26,468 nt of DNA from Pelomyxa schiedti. Taxonomy: Eukaryota > Evosea > Pelobiontida > Pelomyxidae. Numbering within the stretch: the stretch's first letter is position 1; each line of letters starts with the position of its first letter. The stretch lies in contig JAHLWZ010000266.1 in NCBI GenBank assembly GCA_020536535.1, positions 784-27,251 on the forward strand, written 5' to 3'. The notes under the pieces are model-generated. The model was given only the letters and a program-made list of their open reading frames with translations, did not search any database and was not told the DNA's origin. Positions 17,001-25,869 of this stretch are shown in pieces. A program made the translations under genes and the position numbers.

Positions 17001-17575
17001 AAAGTTCCTTCAATAAAACACCCCCTAAACGAATGCACATGTTCAATAAGACATGAGAAAGAAAGAAAGAAAAAAAAAAACCCCCCCAAAAAACCCGTAG
17101 TGTGCACTTCAAGAACCACCACAATTCTTAGTTTGCAATACACACCAGCGAGATTGGAGGGAACAGAGAAAAAATCAATGTCAGCCTTGAGCGCGGCCTC
17201 CACCATCTCCCTCTTCCTATCTACGGTCACCGAGGCGCACCTTATAAGCCCCCCAGACGCGCTCTTCACCAAATTGGAGCTCGTGGGGCTCCTCTCCGGC
17301 CTCCCGTCGCCCGCGCCACCTCCCGTCGTAGTCGCCCTGGGAGGCGGGGCGCTCTGTCTCAAATTGGGCGGCAGCCCCCCCTGCGAGCCCCGCCCCGCGG
17401 ACGGCAACTTAATTGCCGCCGCCGCGGGGCCTGCCGCAGCCGCAGCGGCCGGCGCCGGGGACGGGGACGTGGGCGGGGGCTGGGCTTGCTCGTGGGCCTG
17501 GCGCTCGGGGGGCGGGGGCTGCTTGGGGGCCTCCTCCGCTGGAGCTGGAGGAGGCGCGCTGGTCTGCTGCCCCAT
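10823..17575 (-). CDS. LIM - gelsolin repeats - villin headpiece protein
   Basis: Start ATG at 17575, stop at 10823. Exon 1 (17575-17144) opens with MGQQTS, a possible N-myristoylation signal, then Pro/Ala/Gln-rich sequence. Exon 4 (16566-14925) is a long Pro/Thr/Ser-rich tail. Exons 14871-14775 and 14707-14597 form a LIM zinc domain (CMGCNKTVY; WHKGCFKCHLC; CRPC), followed by a CSQC...CAKC pair. A Lys/Glu-rich coiled part (VDLWAQIEERKKREQE, VRQFLDEEAKRLADS) leads into at least five gelsolin-like repeats (LIKVKGRYKVQC, IYVWNG; LVILDNTPTYVWLGK; VWRVHDYE, FYSGCSYIV, VVFWWQG; LYQVRSDL; LYILD, VLIWVG). The end is a villin headpiece (YSYDDLLTDKIPGLDRTRLE, EYLSDADFEQHFGM, WKRVEIKKQMHFL). Gelsolin repeats and headpiece bind F-actin; LIM mediates protein contacts. 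I traced about 24 introns; those near 13100-13250 are uncertain. It is probably a membrane-cortex actin organiser. Confidence 0.85.
14597..14871 (-). other. LIM zinc-finger domain exons
   Basis: Two exons split by an intron at 14708-14774 (minus strand) carry all eight expected zinc ligands of one LIM domain: C-x2-C at CMGC, H-x2-C at HKGC, C-x2-C at CHLC and a final C-x2-C at CRPC. A further Cys pair set follows in the next exon (CSQC and CAKC), which may be half of a second zinc unit. Confidence 0.85.
16210..16235. repeat. 26-bp perfect palindrome inside coding exon
   Basis: AAGTGGTTCAGCA is followed immediately by its exact reverse complement. The palindrome lies in exon 4 of the LIM-gelsolin gene and encodes part of EVVQHAEPLK, so it is also coding sequence. 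Confidence 0.9.
17056..17097. repeat. GAAA repeat with adjoining A and C homopolymer runs
   Basis: On the plus strand GAAA units pass into a long A run, a C run and another A run. The tract lies inside the first and longest intron (16935-17143) of the LIM-gelsolin gene, on the transcribed strand as a pyrimidine-rich stretch. It is likely a simple mutable tract. Confidence 0.7.
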
Positions 17576-17795
17576 TCGTAGCTTATTTGGTTACGTCCCT
17601 GAGGCCTCCTCACCAACAAGCCTCACGTCGTTCCGTTGCACAAAAGAAAAAAAATTCGCTTCTGATAAAAGGAAAAAGAGCCCAAAAAAAGATCTCTTTG
17701 ACAATGAGAGTTCACTCAACGAAGCAGGTTTATTGGTGGTGCAAACATTGGTTTATTTTTTGTTTTAATTTACAGGATACAAAAAGGGGTGGTTA

Positions 17796-19399
17796 TCAAG
17801 AACAAGAGAGGTTGCTGCCATCAACTAGTTTCCAACAAACAAAATCTGGAGTCATGTGGACCACAACAAATCCAACCTTGTCCATTTGTTCCAATACATT
17901 TGCAAGAGTTCCAAAAGGTGGCCTTGGGCAGAATGAAGCCAATTTTTGAAGTGATGGTGATAGGGCAAAGGCTTCCACCCCTGGACAGCTGTACCCAAAT
18001 TGTGTTGAAGGCATGCACAGAATCCGGGCTACAGCATAGCCAGAAAGGTCGTCAGTGGGGTGTAATGCACAAATGGGTTGTGAGGGAGTTGTGGGTGTGA
18101 ATGTTGTAGTATTGCTTTGAACCGTGTAAGTACTGGGTGAGTTTGGGAGGAGGCTAAAGTGTTTCGTGAGTAATGAAGCCCCTCTTCCTCCACTTGAGGA
18201 GGTAGAGGGTGGCAGTACTATTTGATAGAAGTCCGCTTCTCGCTGTATAAGGCTCTCACTGCATCCAGGTGGAACTTCAAGTAGTCCTGTCCGCATATAA
18301 TCCAATATTGGCTCAAACAATTTCCCATTTCTGTCAATGAATAAAGCCTTTTTAGGCAGTTAGGTTAATGTACAGCGGTATTTGTGGGCCTATCAGCGGG
18401 AAATACCCCAGTTTCGTCTTTGAGGGTTGGGATTCGGCCGCTCATAAGCCCAGTGAAAAAAGATTCTCCTCTAGATACAAGCGTATCCTTTGTAGTCATA
18501 TAAATTACACCACCCACATTCAGTCTCACAATAGTGTTGTTTTCACTCTCTGGAGTCCCAGACCGTGATCGGTGTGATGATCGGCCGCAGTGTGAGTGTT
18601 TGTGAATCGATCCGTTCGCGGAAGCAGATTGGGCAGAAAATGGCGAGTGGACACAACAGCAGCAGCACGGCGTAATTGTGGGAGCCGTCCCGTCATTTGC
18701 CGGATATGGACTTGCGTCGCAGCTTCCGGGACAGTATAATCTGTTGGAATTGGCTGACGGCGAAGATGACACAGACCCTGAGCAGCAGGCGCACGAGCAC
18801 GATGAGCCGTCGGTCGCCGTTCGGCCCATAATGTTGATTCCGCTGGTAGGGGTGCTGTTGCAGGTATTCCTCATAAGGACCGGGGGCCCAGTTGCCCGCA
18901 GAAGCATCGGCGAGTTACTGCCGCTGCCGCTGGAACTTCCTTCCTTAATCGCGGGCGGCACCGTGGATGCACTTATGGGAGCAAGCAGCGAACTCGCCGT
19001 CGATATTACCGGCGAAGAAGACGACAACGACGTAGCCGGCGAGCACTTGCTCCAGCACGCCTGAGGAGGCGGGGAGGTCGACGGTTCGATCCCAGGCTCG
19101 GGCAATGATGTGTTGCCGCCGCTGTGGTTTGTGCTGCTGTTGGTACTGTTCTTGGGTGCCCCGTTGCCAAGCGCGTTCGCGTTAGTGCACGATACGTTAG
19201 TGTTGGTAGTTGTGGTCGTGGACGTGGTGGTAGTGGCAGTGGCTGTAGTAGTTGTGGGTGAGACGCTGGACCGTGTGTCGACAGTCACGACCGGGCTGAG
19301 GGAGAGGGAAGAAGACGACGATTTCTGGGACACGGCCGAGGATGAGAACGTGCGACGCAACAAGCCCCTCTTGATTGCCGACGGTGATGAGGCCGACAT
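17796..19399 (-). CDS. KCTD-like BTB/T1-domain protein
   Basis: Two exons: 19399-18407 and 18347-17796, joined across a 59-nt intron with CTAAC near its 3' end; about 515 residues. ATG at 19399. The first 280 residues are Ser/Thr/Asn/Pro-rich with Cys clusters. Then a BTB/T1 domain begins with VRLNVGGVIYMTTKDTL and SFFTGLMSGRIPTLKDETG. The splice falls inside it, and it continues as ALFIDRNGKLFEPILDYMRTG and a QREADFYQI helix. This is the KCTD form of BTB, used for oligomerisation, often as an adaptor for CUL3 ubiquitin ligases. After a Ser-rich spacer comes a C-terminal segment (GYAVARILCM; GTLANVLEQMDKVGF) that recalls the small domain after BTB in some KCTD proteins. Partner and substrate cannot be told from sequence. 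Confidence 0.82.
19195..19262. repeat. GTGGTAGTT-like low-complexity tract
   Basis: An imperfect run of GTA/GTG/GTT triplets on the plus strand; read on the coding minus strand it encodes a Thr-rich run in the N-terminal half of the KCTD-like protein. Confidence 0.6.
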
Positions 19400-19528
19400 T
19401 TCTTTAGGCGAAATGCACTTTTTCCGACGAAGCTAAGCGTGATGACAGTCGTAAGAGAAAGGAAACCACACAAAAGTGTGCAAACGAAGTGAGCCACTTT
19501 TGTGTGGATAACACTATGTCTGTTCTCT

Positions 19529-19563
19529 GTTCACCGGAGTCTGCATCCAGGCCCAGTGCCATC
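19529..19563 (+). repeat. 35-bp near-repeat, copy A
   Basis: Matches 20257-20291 at 32 of 35 positions in the same orientation. In one frame both copies encode LFTGVC-x-QAQCH; two of the three differences are silent. Confidence 0.75.
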
Positions 19564-20256
19564 AAAACACATCATTTGGGTTACCAAAGGTGATCAGCAC
19601 TGCATGCTGATCGCTGTGCCACCTGTCTCTGGCTGGTTTGTTTCACTTTACCTTTGCCGTGACACATTTTACCAGGACATACCTGAAGAAAAACCTATGC
19701 ACAGTGACTAAATGCATTTGTGGTACAAGCAACAATGGTGAGCTCCTGTACCACTGTAGGAGCGATAGCAAAAATCAGCTTGTGTTGCTGGAGAATCAGG
19801 TTGGTGTATTGACAACCCTTGGTAAACATCCAAAAGTTCTCAGGCACTGCAGTGGTGCAGCACACAAAATGGATGTGTATCACTGGGTCAAACAGGTAAA
19901 CAACAAAAAACTTGAAGTCTTTTCAACTGCTGACTTTCATCACTGATTCCTTGTGCATGTTCGTTTGTGGGGGTGGTGATAAACTGGTGGCCATACTTGG
20001 ACATACTGAACAGCTGCATACCTGTAATGACCCAAAGGGCACGACATTCAACACACTTGTCATAGGCAATGTGTACCAGCTCACCTTGGTTCTGTACCAG
20101 AGTGTACCTTGTTCTTATGACCAGAAGTCTTTCACATTCAACATTCTGTTCCCAACAGATTAACCTGAGAAATGGGGAACACTTGTATGCCCCACTTTTT
20201 TTGTTGGTGGTGGCATGTTACTGCCCTGGCAACAGTCCACAGTGGGTGCTGGCATT

Positions 20257-20291
20257 GTTCACTGGAGTGTGCAGCCAGGCCCAGTGCCATC
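20257..20291 (+). repeat. 35-bp near-repeat, copy B
   Basis: Second copy of the segment at 19529-19563, about 730 bp downstream. Flanking sequence does not obviously match the flanks of copy A. In the shared frame copy B meets a stop three codons after the repeat. Confidence 0.75.
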
Positions 20292-20671
20292 TGCCTTAAC
20301 GTTGGGAGGAAGTTTGTGTGTCTGTCATGGTGGTTCAAAAGCGGTCCGCCATGAGCAATTTTGAGACCTGTTGGCATTAATTCATTGAATTGTAGGCATT
20401 GGCTGTAGGTGGTGTGAAACAGACCATGGTACCCATACAGCCTCTACAGAACTTGAGGGACTGGCTTGCCCTGCTGGGTGTTGCTTCAGTGTAACACATT
20501 GCTAGAAAAGTACAGGACTGAGACCATAATCAAAGGAGTTCTTTTAATTAATAAAAATCATTGGTGATGGTGAGCCAGTGTGTTGTGTGTCACATCGCGT
20601 CAGTTGGGCAGGCCGTTGCTTTGTGCTGTGGGGTTCTACCCAGATGTGGCCGCTGTTCCGCTGTGCGCTGC

Positions 20672-21955
20672 ATGTCCTCGTCGCTGCTGCGGGAGATGGC
20701 GGACTACATTATGGGACTCGGCGCCCCCGGCTCCCCGCTCTCGCGCCGTCGCCGCCGGCTGTTCTTCACCACCGCGCTGCGCGTGGGCTCCGGCAGCTAC
20801 GCGGCCCACGAGGAGCCGTCGCTGGCGACGCTGTGCGTGTCCCCCATCGGCAGCGTGTGCGAGAGCCCGAGGGTCCTCGAGGGCGCGCACGAGGCCATGG
20901 GCCAGCTCGACGACGTGGGCGACGTCGTGCTGCTCAGGGTCACGCAGGCCACGCACTCCGTCGTCTACCGCGACGAGATCGGCTCGGTGCGAAAGGCGCT
21001 ACAGGAGCCCAGGAAGAAGCGCACCCGCGTGCGGGCATCCCATAATCGCGGCGGGGAGGCGCCGAGGGAGCCCCCGGAGCTCGCGCGGGGCGGGAGGTCG
21101 GGGTGTGAGTGGCGGTTTAGGGTTGACGCGGGGAATTACGTCATATGCAACTGCAACGAAAGGTGGGTGGTGATTGTGGTTTCCGGTACATTGTGGGGCA
21201 ATGAGCATTTCATGCACATTTGGAAAGTTGTAGATACGGTTCCTCAGGAACCCCACGAGATTCTGCCACTGGCTACAAGGTTTGGTGAAGCTCCTTCACA
21301 GTTCCAATTTTCCTCCTATGACTCTACTATCCCTGCTGGTGATGAAATATCAATACTGTCCTGTACACGCTGGGTTCCATCTGCAATGAAAATTACCCTG
21401 TATATAATAAATTTAGCCAAGCCTTTCAATGAGAAAAATGAAGTGCTAGCAACACCCATCATAGTATGTTTGAGGCCCATTGGAACCAGAGTGACCTATC
21501 CCGGGGCTGTGTCCTGGCACCAAGGTGGATGTGTCTTCCTTCCAGTGACTACCGAGGACGCTACGCACACTTTAGCCACGAAGCTATATCGAATTGTCTC
21601 CCCCAAGTCTGCGTCTGTATCATCGTATCCACTTCCCACAGCCAGTTGGATAAGGGCAGCGTCCAACTCCCGATTCATCCTAAGGGATGCAACAAATGAG
21701 GCTATGTATCACATATGCGATATCGACCATCCAGAAAGCATACAAACACAAATTATCACAGTGGAGCCTGGCTGGAGTGCAAGTTTCCATGACTACTTTG
21801 CACTAATCACAAACCCAGGCCCTACTCCCCTAACTTCCACGGTGAAGCTGCTGGACACAGAAAAAACCAAACACAAACACCTCGTCACTATCACATTGAC
21901 CCATCCACCAGGCTCACACCCCACAGTCACATTCAACCCCAGAACCTCTCTCTGA
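20672..21955 (+). CDS. Intronless protein of unknown function
   Basis: Continuous frame of about 427 codons. I chose the ATG at 20672 (MSSSLLREMADYIMG) because the sequence becomes GC-rich and protein-like there; the frame stays open upstream to at least 20561. Residues 1-120 include an Arg-rich patch (RRRRRLFFTTALRVG) and a region rich in Val, Leu, Gly. The middle is basic (PRKKRTRVRAS). The C-terminal 280 residues alternate hydrophobic strands with Trp and Pro (WRFRVDAGNYVICN, ERWVVIVVSGTLWGN, SWHQGGCVFLP), suggesting an all-beta fold such as a propeller. No motif lets me name it. GC content drops sharply after about 21100, so the N-terminal part is compositionally unlike the rest. Unlike its neighbours it needs no intron. 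Confidence 0.6.
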   Translation: MSSSLLREMADYIMGLGAPGSPLSRRRRRLFFTTALRVGSGSYAAHEEPSLATLCVSPIGSVCESPRVLEGAHEAMGQLDDVGDVVLLRVTQATHSVVYRDEIGSVRKALQEPRKKRTRVRASHNRGGEAPREPPELARGGRSGCEWRFRVDAGNYVICNCNERWVVIVVSGTLWGNEHFMHIWKVVDTVPQEPHEILPLATRFGEAPSQFQFSSYDSTIPAGDEISILSCTRWVPSAMKITLYIINLAKPFNEKNEVLATPIIVCLRPIGTRVTYPGAVSWHQGGCVFLPVTTEDATHTLATKLYRIVSPKSASVSSYPLPTASWIRAASNSRFILRDATNEAMYHICDIDHPESIQTQIITVEPGWSASFHDYFALITNPGPTPLTSTVKLLDTEKTKHKHLVTITLTHPPGSHPTVTFNPRTSL

Positions 21956-22246
21956 GCTGAGTGCAATTTCTTCAAATCCCAAACCGGGTGTATATTGCCT
22001 TCAAAATGCTGGCTACACTACTTGGAGCAACAAGCATAAAGAACACCCAGCCCGACAAAAGTAAATCAAATCCGTGGAATTACGAACCTTCTGTGTCTGT
22101 GCCCAATTCCCTTTTTCGTCCAAAATCAAGAGAAGAAAAATTAAAAACCATCGGCTTCAGAAGCTGCGGCTGTTGCGTGGCCAACCGAGCGAGATCTTCC
22201 CCTTTTTGCTTCATATTTTTCCTTCGTTTCGGGGAGGAGCCAAGCC

Positions 22247-25200
22247 ATGCAAGGCGATACCGACGACTCGTCGCCGCCGCGTACGTACGCGTGTACTTCG
22301 TCGTCTTCGCCGCGTCGTAGATCGCGAGGAGGAGGAGGAGAAGGAGGCCGCGTCGCCGCCGCCCGCGTCGTCGAAAAACATCAAAATCAACCGCAGCCGC
22401 CGACGCCGCCGTCCGACGTAGACGAGAGATTCCCGCCCGAGGAGCCCATTTTCGAAAGCAGGCCGACGCAGCCGCCGCCAAAGCGCCCCCGAATTGACCA
22501 AGATATCGGCCCCGCACCTGCACCTGCACCTGCAAATGCAACTGCAACTGCAACTTCGTCTCTCGATAAGGCCCGTAATTCGAGCTCTTGCGGTGGGAAT
22601 GAGTGCAGCGCTGCATCGTGTTGTGACGCCAACAATCAGCAGATTCGGTGTGTGGTGACTGCCATATCTGGCAGTTCTCGCAATTCGGAGAATCCTGTGG
22701 AGCAGGGCACGGGGTGTTGCAGCTCGACTGATGCGGCTTCTAATTTTTTCAAGTATCCTTTGATCCTCTTCAACTCTCAACTTTACTTATTGAACAGACA
22801 ATGTCAAATGAGAATCAACCAACTTATATGTTATTTGCAGGCCAATCGATTCTGCAACTGAGCTTGGCAAAGAGCAAAAACAGAATACAGAGCTTGCTCG
22901 TGATCAAGTTGGCACTCTGGATAGAAAACAACTGACGGGAAACCAGCAGCCAGAGCTCCAACATGGAGCTAGCACTGACCCAGTGGGTCAACCGTCCAAT
23001 TCAGCTGTGGAACCTCCTAAGTCCACTGAAAACGCTTGCAGCATGCATACAACCGCAGAGGAAAGAACTGTAATCGCTACGTCGTCCTCAACTAGCTCCA
23101 CCAACTCACTTGCGAACATTTCGTCATCCCCTTCCGTAACCACAGAGTGTGGTACGCAGCTTCCTCTTAGTTCCACTGATAGTCAATATTCTTTCACACC
23201 CTCAATTTTGTCACCTGAACTTCTTGTCAAGACCAGAGCCTTGTGCAGTGAACCCACAATCACCCGTTCATCCTCTGAGCCAATTACATCCCCACAGAGA
23301 CCTTTCGAACCCAGTGAAATAGTAGCCCCGCTTGCCCCTAGTACACAACCTAACTCTGCCGCAACCAACCATACAACTAACTCTTCTATCTCTAAAGGAG
23401 CCACTCAAACATCTCCCTTTTCAAAGAAGCTTTTTGCTCAAGCTGTTGTGGTTGGCAGCCCCATTCGTGTAAAGGAGGACTGCCGCGCCAAGTCATCTAC
23501 CACCGTCATATCTTTCAAGAAACCCACACCACAGGAATGTCGTTCATTCCCCAATATCGTACCTTCTGTCAACAGTAATATGGGCTCCCCAGTGTCTGTG
23601 GTTCCACCTCCCGCACTTCAGGCACCTTACATGGAAAGTGCATCTCAAGTATCACCAATAAATGACTTGCCTCCAAGTAATTATTCCGCACAGCAAGTGA
23701 AGATACTCAGTCAAACACCTAATCAGGGAACTTCAAAGAAAACATTTTCTGCTCCAGTTCCACCCCCCACATCAACCCCTCAGAAGATTTTACAAGGGAG
23801 CTTTGGTGATGACATTTCTCCTACATACATTTCTCCAGTCCCTCCACCAGTGTTATTACCCTTTGGGGAAGGGAGTATTTGCACTGAAGATAGATTGGAA
23901 CCCCGCAGACAGAATGCAGATCACAAAAAAAAGAGGAATGAAACCAGTGCCTACAGTAATCATAAAAGGAAAGGTCAAAAAGACGAAGAGTACGAGTATA
24001 GAAATGAGTCTGAATCGGAAGAAGAATGTGACAATAGTACAGACTGGGAGGCTGATAGTGAAGTCAGTTTTCGCAAACAAAAAAGAAACAAACGTAAGAA
24101 CAAATTTGAAACGCGAGGAAGGAAGCCTAAGAACAAAGTTGGGAGGCCACCATTAAGTCAAGCAGAAAAACGTAACAGACTTAAGAAAAAGGAACCACTG
24201 GGCAGAGGAGGAAAAGTCTCTACTGGAAGAAAGGTTGGGAGGAGCCGTACGGACTGTTCTCAAGTGGATGCTTCCAAGAAACACAAAGGAAAGCCTGGAA
24301 AATCCTCAGAGCCTCAAAATGTGAAACAGAATTCAGTCCTCTTCGTGGAGCCTCTTCAGGATGGTCTTCTGGATAATATCCACTCTCCCTCCCATACAAC
24401 AGTGTCACCGTCTTCGACTCCTTCAGAGCTTCCCCAGAAGCGAGGCAATACTACTATCAATGAAAACGATAACCTTGCAAAGCGCAGAAAGAAGCAACCG
24501 TCTGCCCAGACTGTATGAGGATTATCCATCACCTTCCCTCATAGTAACAAAAAACTACACAAAAAAAAGAAAAAAACAGCTTGCTGATTATGTCAATGAT
24601 GAAGAAAACTATCAGAAGTGTTCTCGCATTCTCAATGCTATTTACAAGCACAGAGACGCGCCTGATTTTCGTCACCCAGTAGATGCCGTGGCACTTGACA
24701 TTCCAGATTACCATGACATTATCAAGATGCCAATGGATTTGAGCACAGTTCAAAATAAGCTAGCAAGCAGGGACAGCTACAGAAATTGCCTGGAATTTGC
24801 ATCCGACATGAGGCTTATTTTTGCCAATGCTATGCTGTACAATCCAGTAGGCCATCGGGTTCACCTCGCAGCCGAGAAGTTATTAAAAGTTCTAGAAGGA
24901 AAACTGAAGCGAGTTTTCCCCACTTCTGAATCGGCTAATGTTCCTGACCTGGAAGACTCGAACACTGCCACCCTTCCCACAACTGATGGTGTCCCTTCCA
25001 CGTCCACCCCTGCTGTGCAGATACTGCCTTGCACTGATCCACCGGGCCGAGTTGCTGAAGTAACTTCGCATACATCTGCATCACCTAAACATTCGGCCGA
25101 CATATCTGCATCACTTAGGCCATCTACAAAGAGCAGGCATCTAGGCCGCTTAATACAGGCTTCGTCGGGAAGGCAAACACCACGATCCTCCAAGGAAAAC

Positions 25201-25869
25201 ATGTTACTCTTGGCTAAAAGCCATGAGGAACAAATAAACCAAGCACTCCAAGTACACAAACAATTCCACCCCAGGAGAGGAATGTTGCATTCTCAAAACA
25301 CCACCGAAGTGGAATCTGAACCAGACCAGAATCTCAAAGATCAACTTGATGACATAAAAGTATCACTCGAGCAGTTCTTGAGGGATGCCCCATCCACACA
25401 GAAGCTGTGTCAAATCGCCGAAATACTTCAGCAGCACCACCCTCACCTTGCGCTCCTTAGTAACCACAATCACAAAGGCCGGCGATACGATGGAAGTACC
25501 TCCATCCAATCTCATTGCACTATCGATCTCAACCTATTTGCACTGCTTGACACACCCACTTTGATCGAAATTCAGACAATCCTGGGTGACCAACTGCACA
25601 ACCAACCACAGCAACAACCACAACAAGAGCGGAAGCAACAGGAACAACAATCCCATACACCCACAGAACCCAACACCCACACCACCACAACAACCGACAG
25701 CAACTCCAACCAAACAGAAACAGACAGCACCAGCACCAGCCTTGTCATTCCGGCAGCAACCAAAGAGACACAACAAGATAACCATCAAGCAACATCAACC
25801 CCAAAAGGTGATGGTGATGGTGATGGTGAGGAGGGGGATTCCAAAAAAGCAACCCCAGGCAGCAACTAG
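22247..25869 (+). CDS. BET-like protein: AT-hooks, one bromodomain, NET-like C-terminus
   Basis: Three exons, 22247-22752, 22841-24512 and 24580-25869, join in phase to about 1,155 residues. The N-terminal 580 residues are disordered. Near residue 660 lie AT-hook-like motifs (RGRKPKNKVGRPP) in a highly basic stretch after an acidic Ser/Glu patch, so DNA binding is likely. The bromodomain at the start of exon 3 has KHRDAPDFRHPVDAV, IPDYHDIIKMPMDLSTV and FANAMLYNP, including the Asn that contacts acetyl-lysine. About 220 residues later a NET-like domain follows (STQKLCQIAEILQQHHP; CTIDLNLFALLDTPTLIEI). The tail is Gln/Pro/Thr-rich and ends with Gly-Asp repeats. It should read histone acetylation in chromatin. 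It has one bromodomain where animal BET proteins have two. The acceptor before exon 3 sits in an A-rich run and is the least certain border. Confidence 0.82.
22513..22556 (+). repeat. Hexanucleotide repeat encoding Ala-Pro / Ala-Thr
   Basis: Tandem CACCTG units followed by AACTGC units in exon 1 of the BET-like gene encode alternating Ala-Pro then Ala-Thr. Confidence 0.8.
25808..25832 (+). repeat. GATGGT repeat encoding Gly-Asp
   Basis: Tandem GATGGT units near the 3' end of the BET-like coding sequence encode alternating Asp and Gly, just before an acidic stretch and the stop. Confidence 0.85.

Larger units (their letters stand above)
19400..20671. other. 1.27-kb intergenic region with possible exon fragments
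   Basis: This stretch lies between two divergent genes. No complete gene is visible. On the plus strand several short open pieces look protein-like: 19582-19709 (QHCMLIAVPPVSGWFVSLYL), about 19700-19946 (NGELLYHCRSD; KVLRHCSGAAHKMDVYHWVK), and about 19965-20163 (DKLVAILGHTEQLHTCND; YQLTLVLYQSVPCSYDQK). The first recalls the beta-sandwich repeats of KY/transglutaminase-like proteins, but weakly. They could be exons of a small plus-strand gene or decayed gene remnants. A 35-bp segment occurs twice in it (see separate entry). The part nearest 20500 is AT-rich and may be the promoter of the next gene. Confidence 0.3.

Noticed and set aside
16990-17770. Plus-strand open frame opposite exon 1 of the LIM-gelsolin gene
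   Set aside because: Its Gly/Ala-rich sequence mirrors the minus-strand Pro/Ala-rich N-terminus; the minus strand has an ATG, donor site and in-phase continuation.
19078-19100. tRNA B-box-like sequence GGTTCGATCCC
   Set aside because: The bases around it cannot form a T-arm stem and no matching acceptor stem or A-box spacing is present; it lies inside the KCTD coding exon.
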